A stretch of 64,000 nt of DNA. Origin: Acheta domesticus. Its lineage: Eukaryota > Arthropoda > Insecta > Orthoptera > Gryllidae. The position numbers and the translations under genes were made by a program. The stretch's first letter is position 1. Every line of letters starts with the position of its first letter. The stretch covers positions 36,705,579 through 36,769,578 of the forward strand of contig JAHLJT010000631.1 of assembly GCA_031308135.1 (NCBI GenBank), in the 5' to 3' direction. The notes under the pieces were generated by a model, which was not told the origin of the DNA, ran no database searches, and saw nothing but the letters and a program-made list of their open reading frames with translations. Below are positions 34,340 through 46,009 of this stretch, one piece after another.

Positions 34340-34672
34340 TCATGCGCCAGTCCCGCCCCCACCCCGCCCCGCCCCGGCCCGCCCCCGTCCTGCCCCCGTC
34401 CTGCCCCTGTCCTGCCCCCGTCCTGCCCCCGTCCCGCCCCCGTCCCGTCCCGCCCCGCCCACGTCCCCCCTACGTCCCGCCCCCGTCCCGCCCCCGTCCC
34501 GCCCCCGTCCCGCCCCCGTCCCGCCCCCGTCCCGCCCCCGTCCCGCCCCGTCCCGCCCCCGTCCCGTCCCGCCCCGCCCACGTCCCCCCTACGTCCCGCC
34601 CCCGTCCCGCCCCCGTCCCGCCCCCGTCCCGCCCCCGTCCCGCCCCCGTCCCGCCCCCCGGCCCCCTCGCCC
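34340..34672 (-). repeat. G-rich satellite, right fold-back arm
   Basis: The complement of the array at 32440-32760, here reading CCCGTCCCGCC-like units on the + strand with the same TACGT-containing interruptions but slightly different unit counts. The 100-420 codon frames through it are artefacts of composition. Confidence 0.92.
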
Positions 34673-35799
34673 TACCTGCGTCCCACCTCGCGCCACCCAC
34701 GCCTGCCCATCCTCCGCCAATGTCCCCCCCCACCCCGCCCCCCCCCCAAGCCCTGCCCCGCTCCCCTGTGGCCGCCCCGTCCCCCTCTCCCCTTCCCACC
34801 CACTTCTACTTCCCCCGTCGCATTTCGCCCCGTCCCGTTTGCCCGCCTCGCCCTGTCCCACACTCCGTCACAGTCGTCGCTCCGGGTCCTGCCCCGCCCC
34901 CTTGTGCCACTGCCATCGCGTCCGCCGCGCGCGCCGCTGGGCAGGCCGTGGCCACGGAACGAGTCTGCAGCCGCGCACTTCCTGCTGAAAGCCGCCTCTC
35001 AGAATTACAATGTGCATGGCAACTCCCGTGCGCGACCTCGTGAATATGACCCCTGGCCCAGGGCGACCTTGCTTCACTCTGCAGTTTCTTCACATTTGCG
35101 GAAGAAGGTTGGTTTCTCTGCAGCCGGGCAATCGCTGAAGAATTTAGATACTTCTCACTTGAAACAGCCACCACTGGCCCAGCCCCACCGCGGAAGACCC
35201 AACTGGAGAGAAAGATCATTCACCCCGAGAAGAAGATAGCTGTAGGTAGCCTAAAAAAGGGCTCTCTGAAAGCCAAAAAGAGAACATGACTTGTGAAGCG
35301 CACCGATCTTGAAGGTACTACAGTCGCCGACGATTGAACGAGATTGAAACGATTCAACCTCTTCAAATCCTACACCGTCTAAGCCGAACCTGTCTCCAGA
35401 ACATCTGTTCCGATTCATCCAGCGCCAATTCTGTGAGGTCACCATTAAAGAGCACGCCTACAAGAAGTATGCTTTTAGGTAGAAGCGCGAACGTCAAGAA
35501 ATTTTTTCTTCTTCAGAGCTGTTTCTGTACAATTAGAGGACTATACAGAACTTAAAAAATACTATATATTTTAACATTTGCACTGTTGTGCATTTCCACT
35601 AATTCCAGGCAACTAGTCTTGTACTTCAGTATCTGGATCAATGATCCCATTTTTAAAAGAGTTTTTTGTCCTTTGATCCACTGTACAAATAGTGATAAGC
35701 CCCTTGTTTTGGTTCTGGACGTAAATATAGCTTCACTATGCGTACGTTTTTTTGAGCTCTCGTTTTGATAGTTGCGGTAAAAGAGCAGTCGAGGGCGTG

Positions 35800-37630
35800 G
35801 TTTGCAAATTTGTAAGCAAACACTATAAACAAATCTGTAATTCCTTTACTGCCACAAACAAGTTTGTTGTTGCTCAAGAGCGAGCATTTCTAGTAATTTT
35901 GAGTAATTCTGGTGTTCAAGAAAAAGTATGCAGATTACATATCTCCCCCTGTTCATACACTTTTGCTGTTGTTGTTTCTTGTGGTAGAAAATCCTATTAC
36001 AATATACTCTGAGGTTTCAAATTTAAAACATACCATCGGTTGGATTCTAACGTGTGAATTCTTTCTGTCGTTGAAGAAAACCGGAATGGATAGTGGATTT
36101 TCTGTCCTTGCAACTCCGCAGTAGACCACGAGGAGACTGAGAAAATAACGAAATATTGTGGTATCCAGATATCTGGTTTCAGGTCTCCAGCCAAGACTGA
36201 AAAAGGGGATGGACTGTAAAGTTTATATAGTTTTTCCTGAGGTTTCTATAGTGTTTCCCAACAGTAATTGGGCCTCTAGTTGCTGCACCAAGCGGCCCGG
36301 ACAAAACATCTTGGCATCTTACACTTTGTGCGGATCAAGGCACATCATAGAAACATGTCATTGCTGGGCACAACTCATATTCTCGTACACTCTGACATTC
36401 GTAAGCCTTTGGTTCGGGCAGAAAATGAGTATCGACAAAAGAGCTGAGGAATACCTTAAAAAGTGTCCTGTTGTATCGGATGAAATTACTCACGATTAGA
36501 GGATGTAGAGGATGTACTTTTGCTGAAAGTTATGAAGGAAAATAAGTGTCCTTAGAAAGCTGTTGTTGTTGAAAATTGTGCCTCTCACGCTCTAAGAAGA
36601 CATTTTGAAGAGATATCTACAGTGCAATTAGATGTTTATTAGTTAATTTCGTTCCCTATTTGTCTTTCACGTTTTTTTTATTATTCGCTAGCAATAGGTA
36701 GCTCTGCGTGCAATGTGCAATTTTCTGTTAAGGGTGATGTACAAAATCCTTGGGCATTCAATAGGCTCATAAATATATATCCATCATATATTGCCATCAG
36801 TATATTAGCCATCACATTTTTTGAAAGAGATTTAATATTTTTACCTTATTGCACAAACATTTTGGAAAAAAAGTAATTCTTCACAGAAAGACAGTTTAAT
36901 TCTTATGTTTATCAAAATAGTGAGTTGTTTTCATTTAACGATGGTGTCTCTTTTTGATATGTTGGAGTAGGTCAGCGTGTGGGTACGAAAACAGTTAGGG
37001 CCTATAAGGCTCGCGTTCGTTTGTGACTCAGAGTGCTGCAGTGTAACGCGTGATATGCGAATCCATTTGCGCCTTTTGGTCACTTTGTAGCATAATTCAC
37101 AAAGTTTTAAATTTAAAAAATACAATAAGAACCAAAACTATTTTTGTTTTTTTTCCAATTCCCTTAAATCCATTTGATTGAATCGTCATGGAGTGAAATT
37201 CCTTCTCCATACGTAAGCATAGTTATTTACGGGATAAATACTGTAAATCACACTTGCAGATGTGTATTAAGGCATAAGTAGACAATAAGAATGCTGGGAA
37301 CCCCGCCCAGACAGTGGCCCTCCGTACATTTTTAAACCAAATTTTTATACACGTTCATAAACATGTAAAGCTTGTATTGTTATTTTATTACATTACAGCA
37401 GGTCCATAGTTCATTTTGATATTCAGTTTTGACAGGTATTAATATTTCAATACTATAATGATTGTTCCATAGTTGCTCATGCCTTGGTATTCGTAAGGGT
37501 TTCGGTTCTGATGCACGATGAGAGTCGCCTTTGTGGAATTTATGGTTCCGGATACATTTCGTGCCGCCGCTTTAATCCATTGCACATGTAGTTGAACTTA
37601 CACACCAGCCTGCCTTCACTATTACGCACT
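35800..37630. other. Non-coding stretch in the right arm
   Basis: Mirror of 24560-26390. A 113-codon frame (36158-36499) is not preserved in the other copy and resembles no family I know. No gene called. Confidence 0.45.
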
Positions 37631-37639
37631 TACATCAAC

Positions 37640-38070
37640 ATTTAGCCCACATTCCCGCAACGGAAGTCGGCGCCCGTGCTCCGCCGAAAACCCACCTCCA
37701 GCGGAGCAGAAGGCTTCTGGAGCGGATCCTGGCCAGCCAGACGCGTCATGCCGCTCCGCATCACGCTTGTTTCCCGGCGCGCCTTGGCGCTTCCGTTCTC
37801 AGACGGAGAGCCGCTCGCGGCAGTCAGCGCTCCGCCAAGCGACGCGAAGGGACGGCGACGGCGGCGGCGCCTGCCGCCCGCACAATGCCGCCTGCTCAGG
37901 CGATCGCGGCCATTGCCCCGCGCGCGTGGCGTGGATTTGCCTTCCATGCGCCGGCGCAGTCCCACGCCCCGCGCCGTGAGAGCGCATGCGCGACCCCGAC
38001 AGGAGGATTAGCGGAAGCGCATGGTCGGCAGGCAGGAGGAGGAAAGGGCGCTCCGATTGCAATTACTTGG
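37640..38070. other. CpG-rich island, right copy
   Basis: Mirror of 24110-24560. The perfect NRF1-like site of the left copy has become ACAATGCCGCC-like here, and the YY1-like word reads AAGATGCGCAC, so both motifs are lost. AGCGCATGCGCG at 37981-37992 keeps the second site with one mismatch. Confidence 0.5.
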
Positions 38071-38762
38071 GCGGGACTCAAGATGCGCACAGCCGGATAC
38101 ACCCGAATAAAGCATGGAGGATGTTCTCAGAGCGGAGGAACTACGATCTTGATTGTTTTTCTTGCGGCACCGTGGGGTGTTATCTACCATCTGGCGGTGG
38201 GCTTGATTTCTGCTCTTAAGCAATGATAATCTGAAGATTGATTTAGTTTACCGTATATTTTCGTTGTTTATAGGGCGAACGCGGTCATAAAAGGAAGACA
38301 ACCTCTGATCATATTACATATCATATAAAAATTAGTCTCTATAAAATATTCTTTATATGAGGATATGTTATATTCCTTTTATACTAGCAGGACCCAAGCA
38401 GGAGGCGCTCCGTTTCCATTGCGTTTCCAGGACCTGAGAAGGTTGCACGACGAATAGAGCGGATGTTCTTTGCGCGAGGGAGACTGTGTGTCGTCGCCCG
38501 ATAGCGTTGTCAGCCGTCTGTCGAATGAGACTTGAATTGAACTACGAAGCATGTAATAATCTGCAGATTTGATTTAGGTGACCATTTATTTTCGTTATTT
38601 GCAGGCAAATCTGTTGTCGGAGAAAGTTAATTATTGTTAAAAAAGCAGAAAAATGTTACTCCTGTATAATAGCTCCTTGTATTGGAATGTGTTTGCTGCA
38701 ATTCTCATAATATTCCAGCCAATCCTCGATAATTTAAATTCGTAATTACTTGAAAATATTTA

Positions 38763-39835
38763 TTACACTTATTGTGAGTGAAGTACATGAATTGGAGTGT
38801 GGCCATCTTTGTTGGCATCTTTATTACCAGAGAGTCTTTTCATCGCATTACGGCCTTCTTCTGTGACTTGTGTTAAGAGGCTAACGGCGGGTATGGCACT
38901 GCACATATACTTCAATATCTTCTGCACGTCTTGATCTATACTGCGATTTTGTAGGAAGAGCTCTCAAGATAACTCAAATCCCATCTTCGCGATGGAATAT
39001 GTCACGCGCATTTCGTATCATTCACAAGTCGTTCCGCTAGATTTCGCACTGATCGCGACCGTATGAAGCAGTGCTTGCGATCATGCGACTTCTACCGGCA
39101 AGACCGAGAAAAGACGCGAAATGCCGTGACATATTCCATCGCGAAGATGGGATTTGAGTTATTTTGAGAGCTCTTCCTACAAAAATCGCAGTATAAAAGG
39201 GTAATTTCAGTCTTGCTATGTCGAAATGTTTCGAATTTTTGTTTTTCTCCTTTAAATTCGAGACATAAGAATTGATCTGTAACAGTACCGATGTGATAAA
39301 AGTACATAATTAAAAATTCTGGACTCTTAAGTCGTAGGATGAGTGAATATTCTCAAGGTGCTCTTGATGAATCTTGACTCGGCCCGTCCCACACTTTGAA
39401 TATTTTGTGGTAATATTTTTTTTTCATGTGCTCAGCAATGTTGATCAGCCTTTTCAGCTGTTCATTAAAATCGCTGTAAAGGAAGAGACGAAGTCAAATG
39501 AGTTTGATGTAGATATTCATCACAGAAACGTACCCCGTATGCCCCTGAAACCTTCTTATGGATAAATCAAAACTTAATCTCCATGTCACTGCTGTAAGAC
39601 AGAATGTCCTGTCTCCCAACCCGTTTTAAGTCAACGTCTTTCCAGGTTTCAACTTTTTTCACAAACTGGGAGCATCAGTAAACGAGATACTAACTTCTAG
39701 ATTTCCTTGCAAGTGGAGTTTTGTCAATGTCACTAAATGTTAGTGTGGTTAGATGCAAACAATGACGCATACTGCAGTGTTGTCTCCATGGTTTTCAAGT
39801 ATGGATGTTTAGACCTACCAGCAAGGCGGTTTCCA
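38763..39835 (-). pseudogene. Decayed gene fragment with ankyrin-like end, right copy
   Basis: The mirror of the fragment at 22440-23464. On the - strand the piece DQDVQKILKYMCSAIPAV... runs in one phase through VTEEGRNAMKRLSGNKDANK and DGHTPIHVLHSQ to a stop at about 38769, about 57 codons from the MITE edge. The extra G that breaks the left copy is absent. Earlier pieces still carry stops (TAG after NHTNI). A MITE separates the two halves. It may be a dead gene or retained exons of an unknown ankyrin-repeat protein. Confidence 0.33.
38941..39191. mobile_element. 251-bp MITE, right copy
   Basis: The same element as at 23035-23285, with TA on both sides (38939-38940 and 39192-39193) and the same length. 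It sits at the identical position in the decayed gene, so it was present before the two copies separated. Confidence 0.85.
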
Positions 39836-39839
39836 AAAC

Positions 39840-41700
39840 TAAAAGTGGTGAATACTGCGATCCTCCCATCTATTTTTGTCTTTCCTTCTTATTTATATTA
39901 AATAAAATGCAAACATGTCAACAAAGTCTTCCCCTTTAAATTCGTCTAGCTTTCTATTTTCTTCTTCTTAACACATACAATACAAAAAGAACCATTAAAT
40001 GAGGAAACATTCGGATCATTCACGCATATTCATGTACAAGTACATCAAATTAAAATTAAACATAAAACACGTGTAGTTCTACAGAATTGGCACAAACTTT
40101 CTCCTGTTGGTTTCCTAATCTCTTTGGTCTGGGCTATTTTTTCGGTATTCCACAACCGTCATCCCAGCTGCTACATTTGAAACGATCGATCGGAGAATAC
40201 TAATTTTGATGAAAATTCTACGTACGATTTAGCCTCTGGCATTGTTCACAGACAAACAGGCGGAAGGAGAGGCTGTCTCGCGGAATGACATTTTTCCGTA
40301 AACAGTTATTTCAAATACCTACAAAACGTGGATTCTGACTACACAATGTATTAGAGAATTATTATTTTATTTACTACATACAGGAGTAAGAATGATCCCC
40401 TTTTTCTGTTTCGGGACCCCACATTTCGAGTTTTTCTACCGAAAAATCACAGTTTTCCGCTGCAGCATCGCAATACTTTCTCCTCTACAAAATACAATTG
40501 GTATGCTAGGAAGTAGTGGTCTCTCAGTAGGGCGTCAAGCTTTCACATACTAGTTAGAATTATAATATTTTAGTCTAACTTTACGGTTTATCCTACCGTC
40601 TTTTTAGCTGCTATTTCTCGGCACCTTATATACATTTTTCGTATTTTCTCGACATTTCGGTTCCCTAATATTAGAATTGAAATATGACTTTAAGAATATT
40701 ACAGAAGAGTAAAATGTAGTTCTATATGAACATTTTCTTTGAAAAAATTAACCCCTCTTGAGAGAATGTCGTTTCAATGTTTCTGAAAATGCGCAATTGT
40801 GAATTCAAATTTAACAGAAAATTTTTGTTAGCAAGATGATCCCTCTCAAGATTGAAGAAGCATGATGTGCAATAATTTGAAGCACTTTTATAACATTTTC
40901 CTCAAAATATTCATTTTTTTTCCTTTCCGAAGGTCGGACGGACGTTATGAAATAAAAACACTTTCCCCCAAAAGGTGTATTTCCATTAATATCTCGAAAT
41001 TGCCTTTCCACAGCATTGTAAAACTTTCTTTAGATTACGTATATTACTCCACATATAAGTACGTTTGCGAGAAAGTAAAAATTAAATTACAATAAAATAT
41101 TACGTATTCATTTTTAAGAAGAATAACCCCTTCAGACATGACATATGTGACCTTATAATATTAAATCATCATGTAAAAACAAAACTAATTTGGTTTTGTT
41201 TGCACATATTTCGTCTGCTTATATAAAATTATTTTGAACCTCGGCATGACGTTCTTGGAACGTAAGGGCTCACTGGGAGGAGTTCACACGGAAGCGGTAG
41301 TACCCACCGGAGTCCCTGGTAACTCCTTCTGGTACCGATAGCTGGCAGCAGCGATGGAGAAGCGGAAGGTAAAACCGGAAGGTAAATTCGAGTAGAGAGA
41401 TAAAGAAGAATATATCTCTCTATCTATCTATCCACACAAGTACCTCGTATCTCCTTAAATTGGTGCACTAAAGGGAGAAGGCCTGTTAAAGGTAGAAGCG
41501 CTGTAGATATTGTTTGTTAGCTTTTGAGCTTCAAGTAGGAGCAACACATATAGGTCTCATTTTACTTTCTTATTCTATCCCTCCTATTCTGACCCCAAAC
41601 ACTTCCTAGTCTATTTTCGCTTATGTGTCCCACTCTGCTCCCCAGATTTATTTTCACGATAAATCGGTCCTCCAACCCAGGGTATGATGGTGAGAGCCAT
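39840..41700. other. Non-coding stretch in the right arm
   Basis: Mirror of 20519-22430. It includes pieces of the GGAC-associated repeat at 40190-40260 (TACGTACGATTTAGC then TTCACAGAC) and at 40740-41085 (tail TACGTATATTACTCC). No gene recognised. Confidence 0.5.
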
Positions 41701-41725
41701 GGAATAGGGGATATAATGAACGGAA

Positions 41726-42150
41726 CGATCAACGGAGGTGGCACAGGGCTTCAGTTGATGTTACTGCGGTGCCTCTGAACCGGGGGTTCTAGGGTTCGAG
41801 TTCCTGACGGTGGCAAGATTTTCGACCCTAGCCAGATAGCAGCGACGAATTCAGTCGCTTTCTGGAGGAGAATTCTTACGGACGGCTGCTCTGACTTCCG
41901 TGGTTTCTCCGATGAACGCCAGGCTAATGCCGGTGCAGTACCCTAACAAACGCGCCACGGACCGCACGCGGTCTTTTCTTCCTCTTCCTTGTCCTTTCTT
42001 CACCCTTTACTTACTAACACACTTAAACTTACATACACTACATAAAATGACGGGAGACTAGTTGGGAACTAAGCTAGGGCAGTACTCGGCTAGTGGGAGA
42101 TACCTGGGTGGGGAAGGTCCCTAGCCGACGTGTAGGTCGGCGCCAGATCT
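41726..42150 (+). repeat. tRNA-headed SINE, right-arm copy
   Basis: A-box-like TGGCACAGGGC at 41739-41749 and a B box at 41793-41804 that reads GGTTCGAGTTCC, with one extra T relative to the perfect B box of the left copy. The body runs to about 42150; the 3' end is uncertain. The left copy lacks the junction with sequence seen here because of the 550-base indel. Confidence 0.55.
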
Positions 42151-42486
42151 CATTATCCAGCAATGCAAGACCACCAACGTGTTTCGGAGAAACAATTCAC
42201 TACACGTACGGGATAAATGATAGTTGTTGACGCGCCCTGAAATACGAAATAATCATTGGAGGGTAGGCACACCACTTGAAGCATTTTTTTCATAATAAAT
42301 GCGTTCGTTGTTGGTAGTATTTGATAATTTTCATATTCATGTTCATTCTCTTATTCCTGTTCGATTTTAGAATTATGATCTCTATATTTACATGTTATCT
42401 CGTAGTTTTGGTATCGCTAGGCGAACAAATATATTTAATGCAAGTGGTATCGGCGATATCTCATACCGCACTTCACAAAAATATTA

Positions 42487-42565
<79 letters not shown>

Positions 42566-42566
42566 A
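42487..42566. repeat. (CT)n/(TA)n compound microsatellite, right copy
   Basis: CT at 42487-42512 followed by TA to about 42566. It is longer than the left copy at 19144-19206. Confidence 0.95.
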
Positions 42567-42569
42567 AAC

Positions 42570-44170
42570 TCTAGAAAAAAACCTCTAGTGAAGCTCCAAC
42601 TTTATTCAGAGAGAGAGAGAGAGGGAGAGGGAGAGAGATCTGCACTAACAAGGAAGGTTTTGAGCCGCTGGACATAAAGATATATCAACCAGTGATAGTT
42701 GCGCGGTATGTCAGACCGCGATACCAATTAAAGATTGAACCTCGTTTTGTTAGCATGGTTTGTGCAGATCCTGTATTCATTAGTTGTAGTGAGACGTGTA
42801 CTGTTTTTACCTGCCCTCTTGTTTTGCAACCAGCAGCAGTATCTATCTGCTCAAGTGCTCGCAGTCTGAGAATAGGCAAAAGCACCAGCTTCACATATGA
42901 AAGATCACCGGAGACCTATATGTAGCTCCAAAGTTGATTCTCGTGATGATGAATTATGTGAAGAAATATTCTCAGCGTCGAAGTAAATATCAATATTGAG
43001 CAAGTTAATTGACATATGATATTCGGTACTTCACTCAGCCGCGTGGGTACTCAGAAAGTATACTTAACGTATTGCTTATATTTGCAAACATTCCAGTAGT
43101 AAACATTTGAAATCGTGTTGCCCAGAAACATAGTAAATGAACCGTTAAAATAATAGAATATATCGAAGATATGAATAGGCGTGTCATGCCATTTCAATCA
43201 GAACAAGAATGTGACCTACTTTCTCGTGGAGAAACTGACGAAAATGAATACAGAATGATTGAAGCATATTTTCTAATTTCAAAAAACTGAGAACCATTTA
43301 TTCATGAAAGTCATATTTTTCGGTCCTAATCCAGAAAAAGAGACACAGCTTATTACATTATTTTAAGTATACAAGTTATAATGTATACCTTATTTCATGA
43401 GGCTGCACTCGTCGCAGAGCTCAAAGTTTGTGTTTCAATAGAAGGACATACATATTATCCAAAACAATTTATGTCAAATATTGAGTAGATGTTATTTTAC
43501 TTAATGCAGAAACATCCGCCTTTTTTTGATAAACATCCATAAATCAATAATTTGGCAATAAATTTAATATAATTTTAAAACTGTGAAGTCGTTAAATGGT
43601 GTTAACACCCTCTCACAAATGCAAGTAGAACGTCCCCTTTGCTTTAAGTCGCGAGAGCATTTCGCAACGAGAATTCTTTCGGAACCAGTAACCAGATCTC
43701 GACATGAGAGCATGCATCGCGAGACGGAGTCAAATGGATGTTAATCACTGGCGTGTGGAGCATCTCTCTTTTTTCTGACAAAAGACGTCGTTGCGTGGCG
43801 TAGCGTGGCGTGTCTTTAGTGCGGCGTCGCAGGCGAGTACCCCGAAGGTTTGCTGTTTATGGCCGTCGCATCTCGGATTTTTTCCCGCGATGAGTTGTAT
43901 TTCATCGGCGTTGATGGTCGCGCGCTGTGGGAAAGCACTGCCAACGCTTCTTTCGCAGATTTCTTCCATCCTTTTCCGCAGGTTCTCAATTCCAAAGACG
44001 TGAATGTGCCTCGAGTATCGAAGGAATTTCTGTCGCAAACGTGTCTCCAAGTTGAACAATTTCGAAGTTGGTTTTGTTTTAAATTCCTTCAGTGCATCTT
44101 GTAGGTGTTTAGGCTAGTTTATAATTTTCTTAAGTGCATTTCGTAAGAACAGTAACAGCATTAAAATCTC
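42570..44170. other. Non-coding stretch in the right arm
   Basis: Mirror of 17561-19130. A short GA-rich tract lies at 42606-42636. No gene recognised. Confidence 0.45.
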
Positions 44171-44179
44171 TGTATATAA

Positions 44180-44645
44180 AAATAGACGTTGATACGGACC
44201 AGATGGATGAACTACGATACCTGTTTGACCGACCTGCATGAAAGTTGGCACAACTACGTGTTTTGTTTGATGGAGAAGGTTTTTATATGGCGCTGCAGCA
44301 CAAGATGGCACTTCATTTTAAATCAATTTCAATTCCAACTGAGCTCCTCCTGGACTTTATTGTTGTTGGGCATTGCCGCGTGACGCAGGGCGAGGCCGAC
44401 GAGACAGGACATGGCGGCGCGCGCGCGTGTGTCTGTGTGAGAGAGAAAGAGAGAAGCAGAGACATACAGAGAGAGAGAGATGGAGACCTGTTGAGAGAGA
44501 CGGAGAGAGAGGGAGAGGCGCAGATAGAGAAGAAGGCGGAGGGAGAGAGAGGAAGAGGGGGAGAAAGAGGAGGAGGGGGAGAAAGAGGGAGAGAGAGGGA
44601 GAAGAGCAAAACGCTTGCTGGGTTCCGCTAGTAATGTATATATGT
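44180..44645 (+). repeat. Second CT-core repeat element, right copy
   Basis: Reads GACCTGCATGAAAGTTGG near 44230, then a GA-rich tract (44439-44608), and ends GCTGGGTTCCGCTAGTAATG at about 44620-44638. Mirror of 17035-17560. Confidence 0.55.
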
Positions 44646-45299
44646 GAATGGTTGACATCTCGAAAGACTGGCATTGTTGATTACGGAATTTATGAGGAAT
44701 TCAACTTTGTTTCGTGTATTAAAAACACTGGTTTCATTTCAGCTAGCTACAGTACTGGAACTACAACTAACACTAAATATTAGGGAAAACAATATTTAAA
44801 TTGTTTTAATTGTATAGAGAATTAATAAATATATTAATGAATTTAAGTCTCCAGACATGTTTAGTATTATTATGCATGCACATGTTTGTGTGTGTGTGTA
44901 TAGGATACGAGGATAGAACAAAGAAGAGGAAGTAAAGAAGGAAGAAAAAATTTGAAAATTTCCGGGAGGATTCATGTAAAGTACTCCAAAATTTTAAAGA
45001 ATGTTTTTGAAAATCTCAAAGCTTAGACTCGAGTCAGATCGATAGAGGGTTCTTCAATTTAGAAAATATCCTACGTATGGTTTAGGCGCTAGTGGTGTTT
45101 GGCGTTAGTGGTGTCGATTGCATTTTTAATCTATATCGTTAAATAACTCCTAAACAAAGCGTTCTATGGAATTAAAAACAAAATTTTGAGACCGATGGCC
45201 TCTAAGGAACGTTTCTCACACCAGTAATCTATAGGATGAGATATTCTTGAACATTCTATTACGTTTTTGCTGGTCCCGTGTTTCTCAATATTACTCCAC

Positions 45300-46005
45300 C
45301 TTTTCAGAGACGTGCAAAATCTGCAACTAAATGAGAATGAGAGGGACAGAGAGAGACACACACAAACAGACATACTGAGACAAGGACAGAGAGAGATGGG
45401 GAGAGAGAGAGAGACGGAAAGGGAGAGACGGAAAGGGAGAGACGGAGAGAGAGACGGAGAGAGAGAGACGGAGAGAGAGACGGAGAGAGAGAGACGGAGA
45501 GAGAGAGACGGAGAGAGAGAGACGGAGAGAGAGAGACGGAGAGAGAGAGACGGAGAGAGAGAGACGGAGAGAGAGAGACGGAGAGAGAGAGACGGAGAGA
45601 GAGAGACGGAGAGAGAGAGACGGAGAGAGGAGACGGAGAGAGAGAGACGGAGAGAGAGAGACGGAGAGAGAGAGACGGAGAGAGAGACGGAGAGAGAGAG
45701 ACGGAGAGAGAGACGGAGAGAGAGAGACGGAGAGAGAGAGACGGAGAGAGAGAGACGGAGAGAGAGAGACGGAGAGAGAGAGACGGAGAGAGAGACGGAG
45801 AGAGAGAGACGGAGAGAGAGAGACGGAGAGAGAGAGGACGGAGAGAGAGAGACGGAGAGAGAGAGACGGAGAGAGAGAGACGGAGAGAGAGAGACGGAGA
45901 GAGAGAGACGGAGAGAGAGAGACGGAGAGAGAGAGACGGAGAGAGAGAGACGGAGAGAGAAGAAGGGCAGAACAACGTCTGCCGGGTTCCGCGAGTAACG
46001 TATAT
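45300..46005. repeat. TE-like core with GA-rich array, right copy
   Basis: Very regular CGGAGAGAGAGAGA 14-mers with a few 12-mers from about 45403 to 45962, ending in the core CTGCCGGGTTCCGCGAGTAA. It is shorter and more homogeneous than its mirror at 15500-16400. Confidence 0.88.
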
Positions 46006-46009
46006 TCTT

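Larger units (their letters stand above)
31317..35797. repeat. Fold-back palindrome, arms about 2.2 kb
   Basis: 31317-33542 and 33560-35797 are reverse complements. The arms end at GCATCTGGC / GCCAGATGC around a 17-base spacer (33543-33559). Differences between arms are few; those I could place are mostly one-base changes in homopolymer runs (for example CC versus C near 31327, T versus TT near 33121) and unit number in the G-rich array. The arms resemble each other more than either resembles contig 2. The palindrome starts at the first base of the contig, which is typical of a fold-back read or contig end. Confidence 0.95.

Noticed and set aside
31875..35239. Open frames of 300-420 codons, Pro/Arg-rich, in the fold-back arms
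   Set aside because: The same compositional effect in the CGGGACGGGGG array and CpG-rich flanks. The frames are mirrored on both arms.
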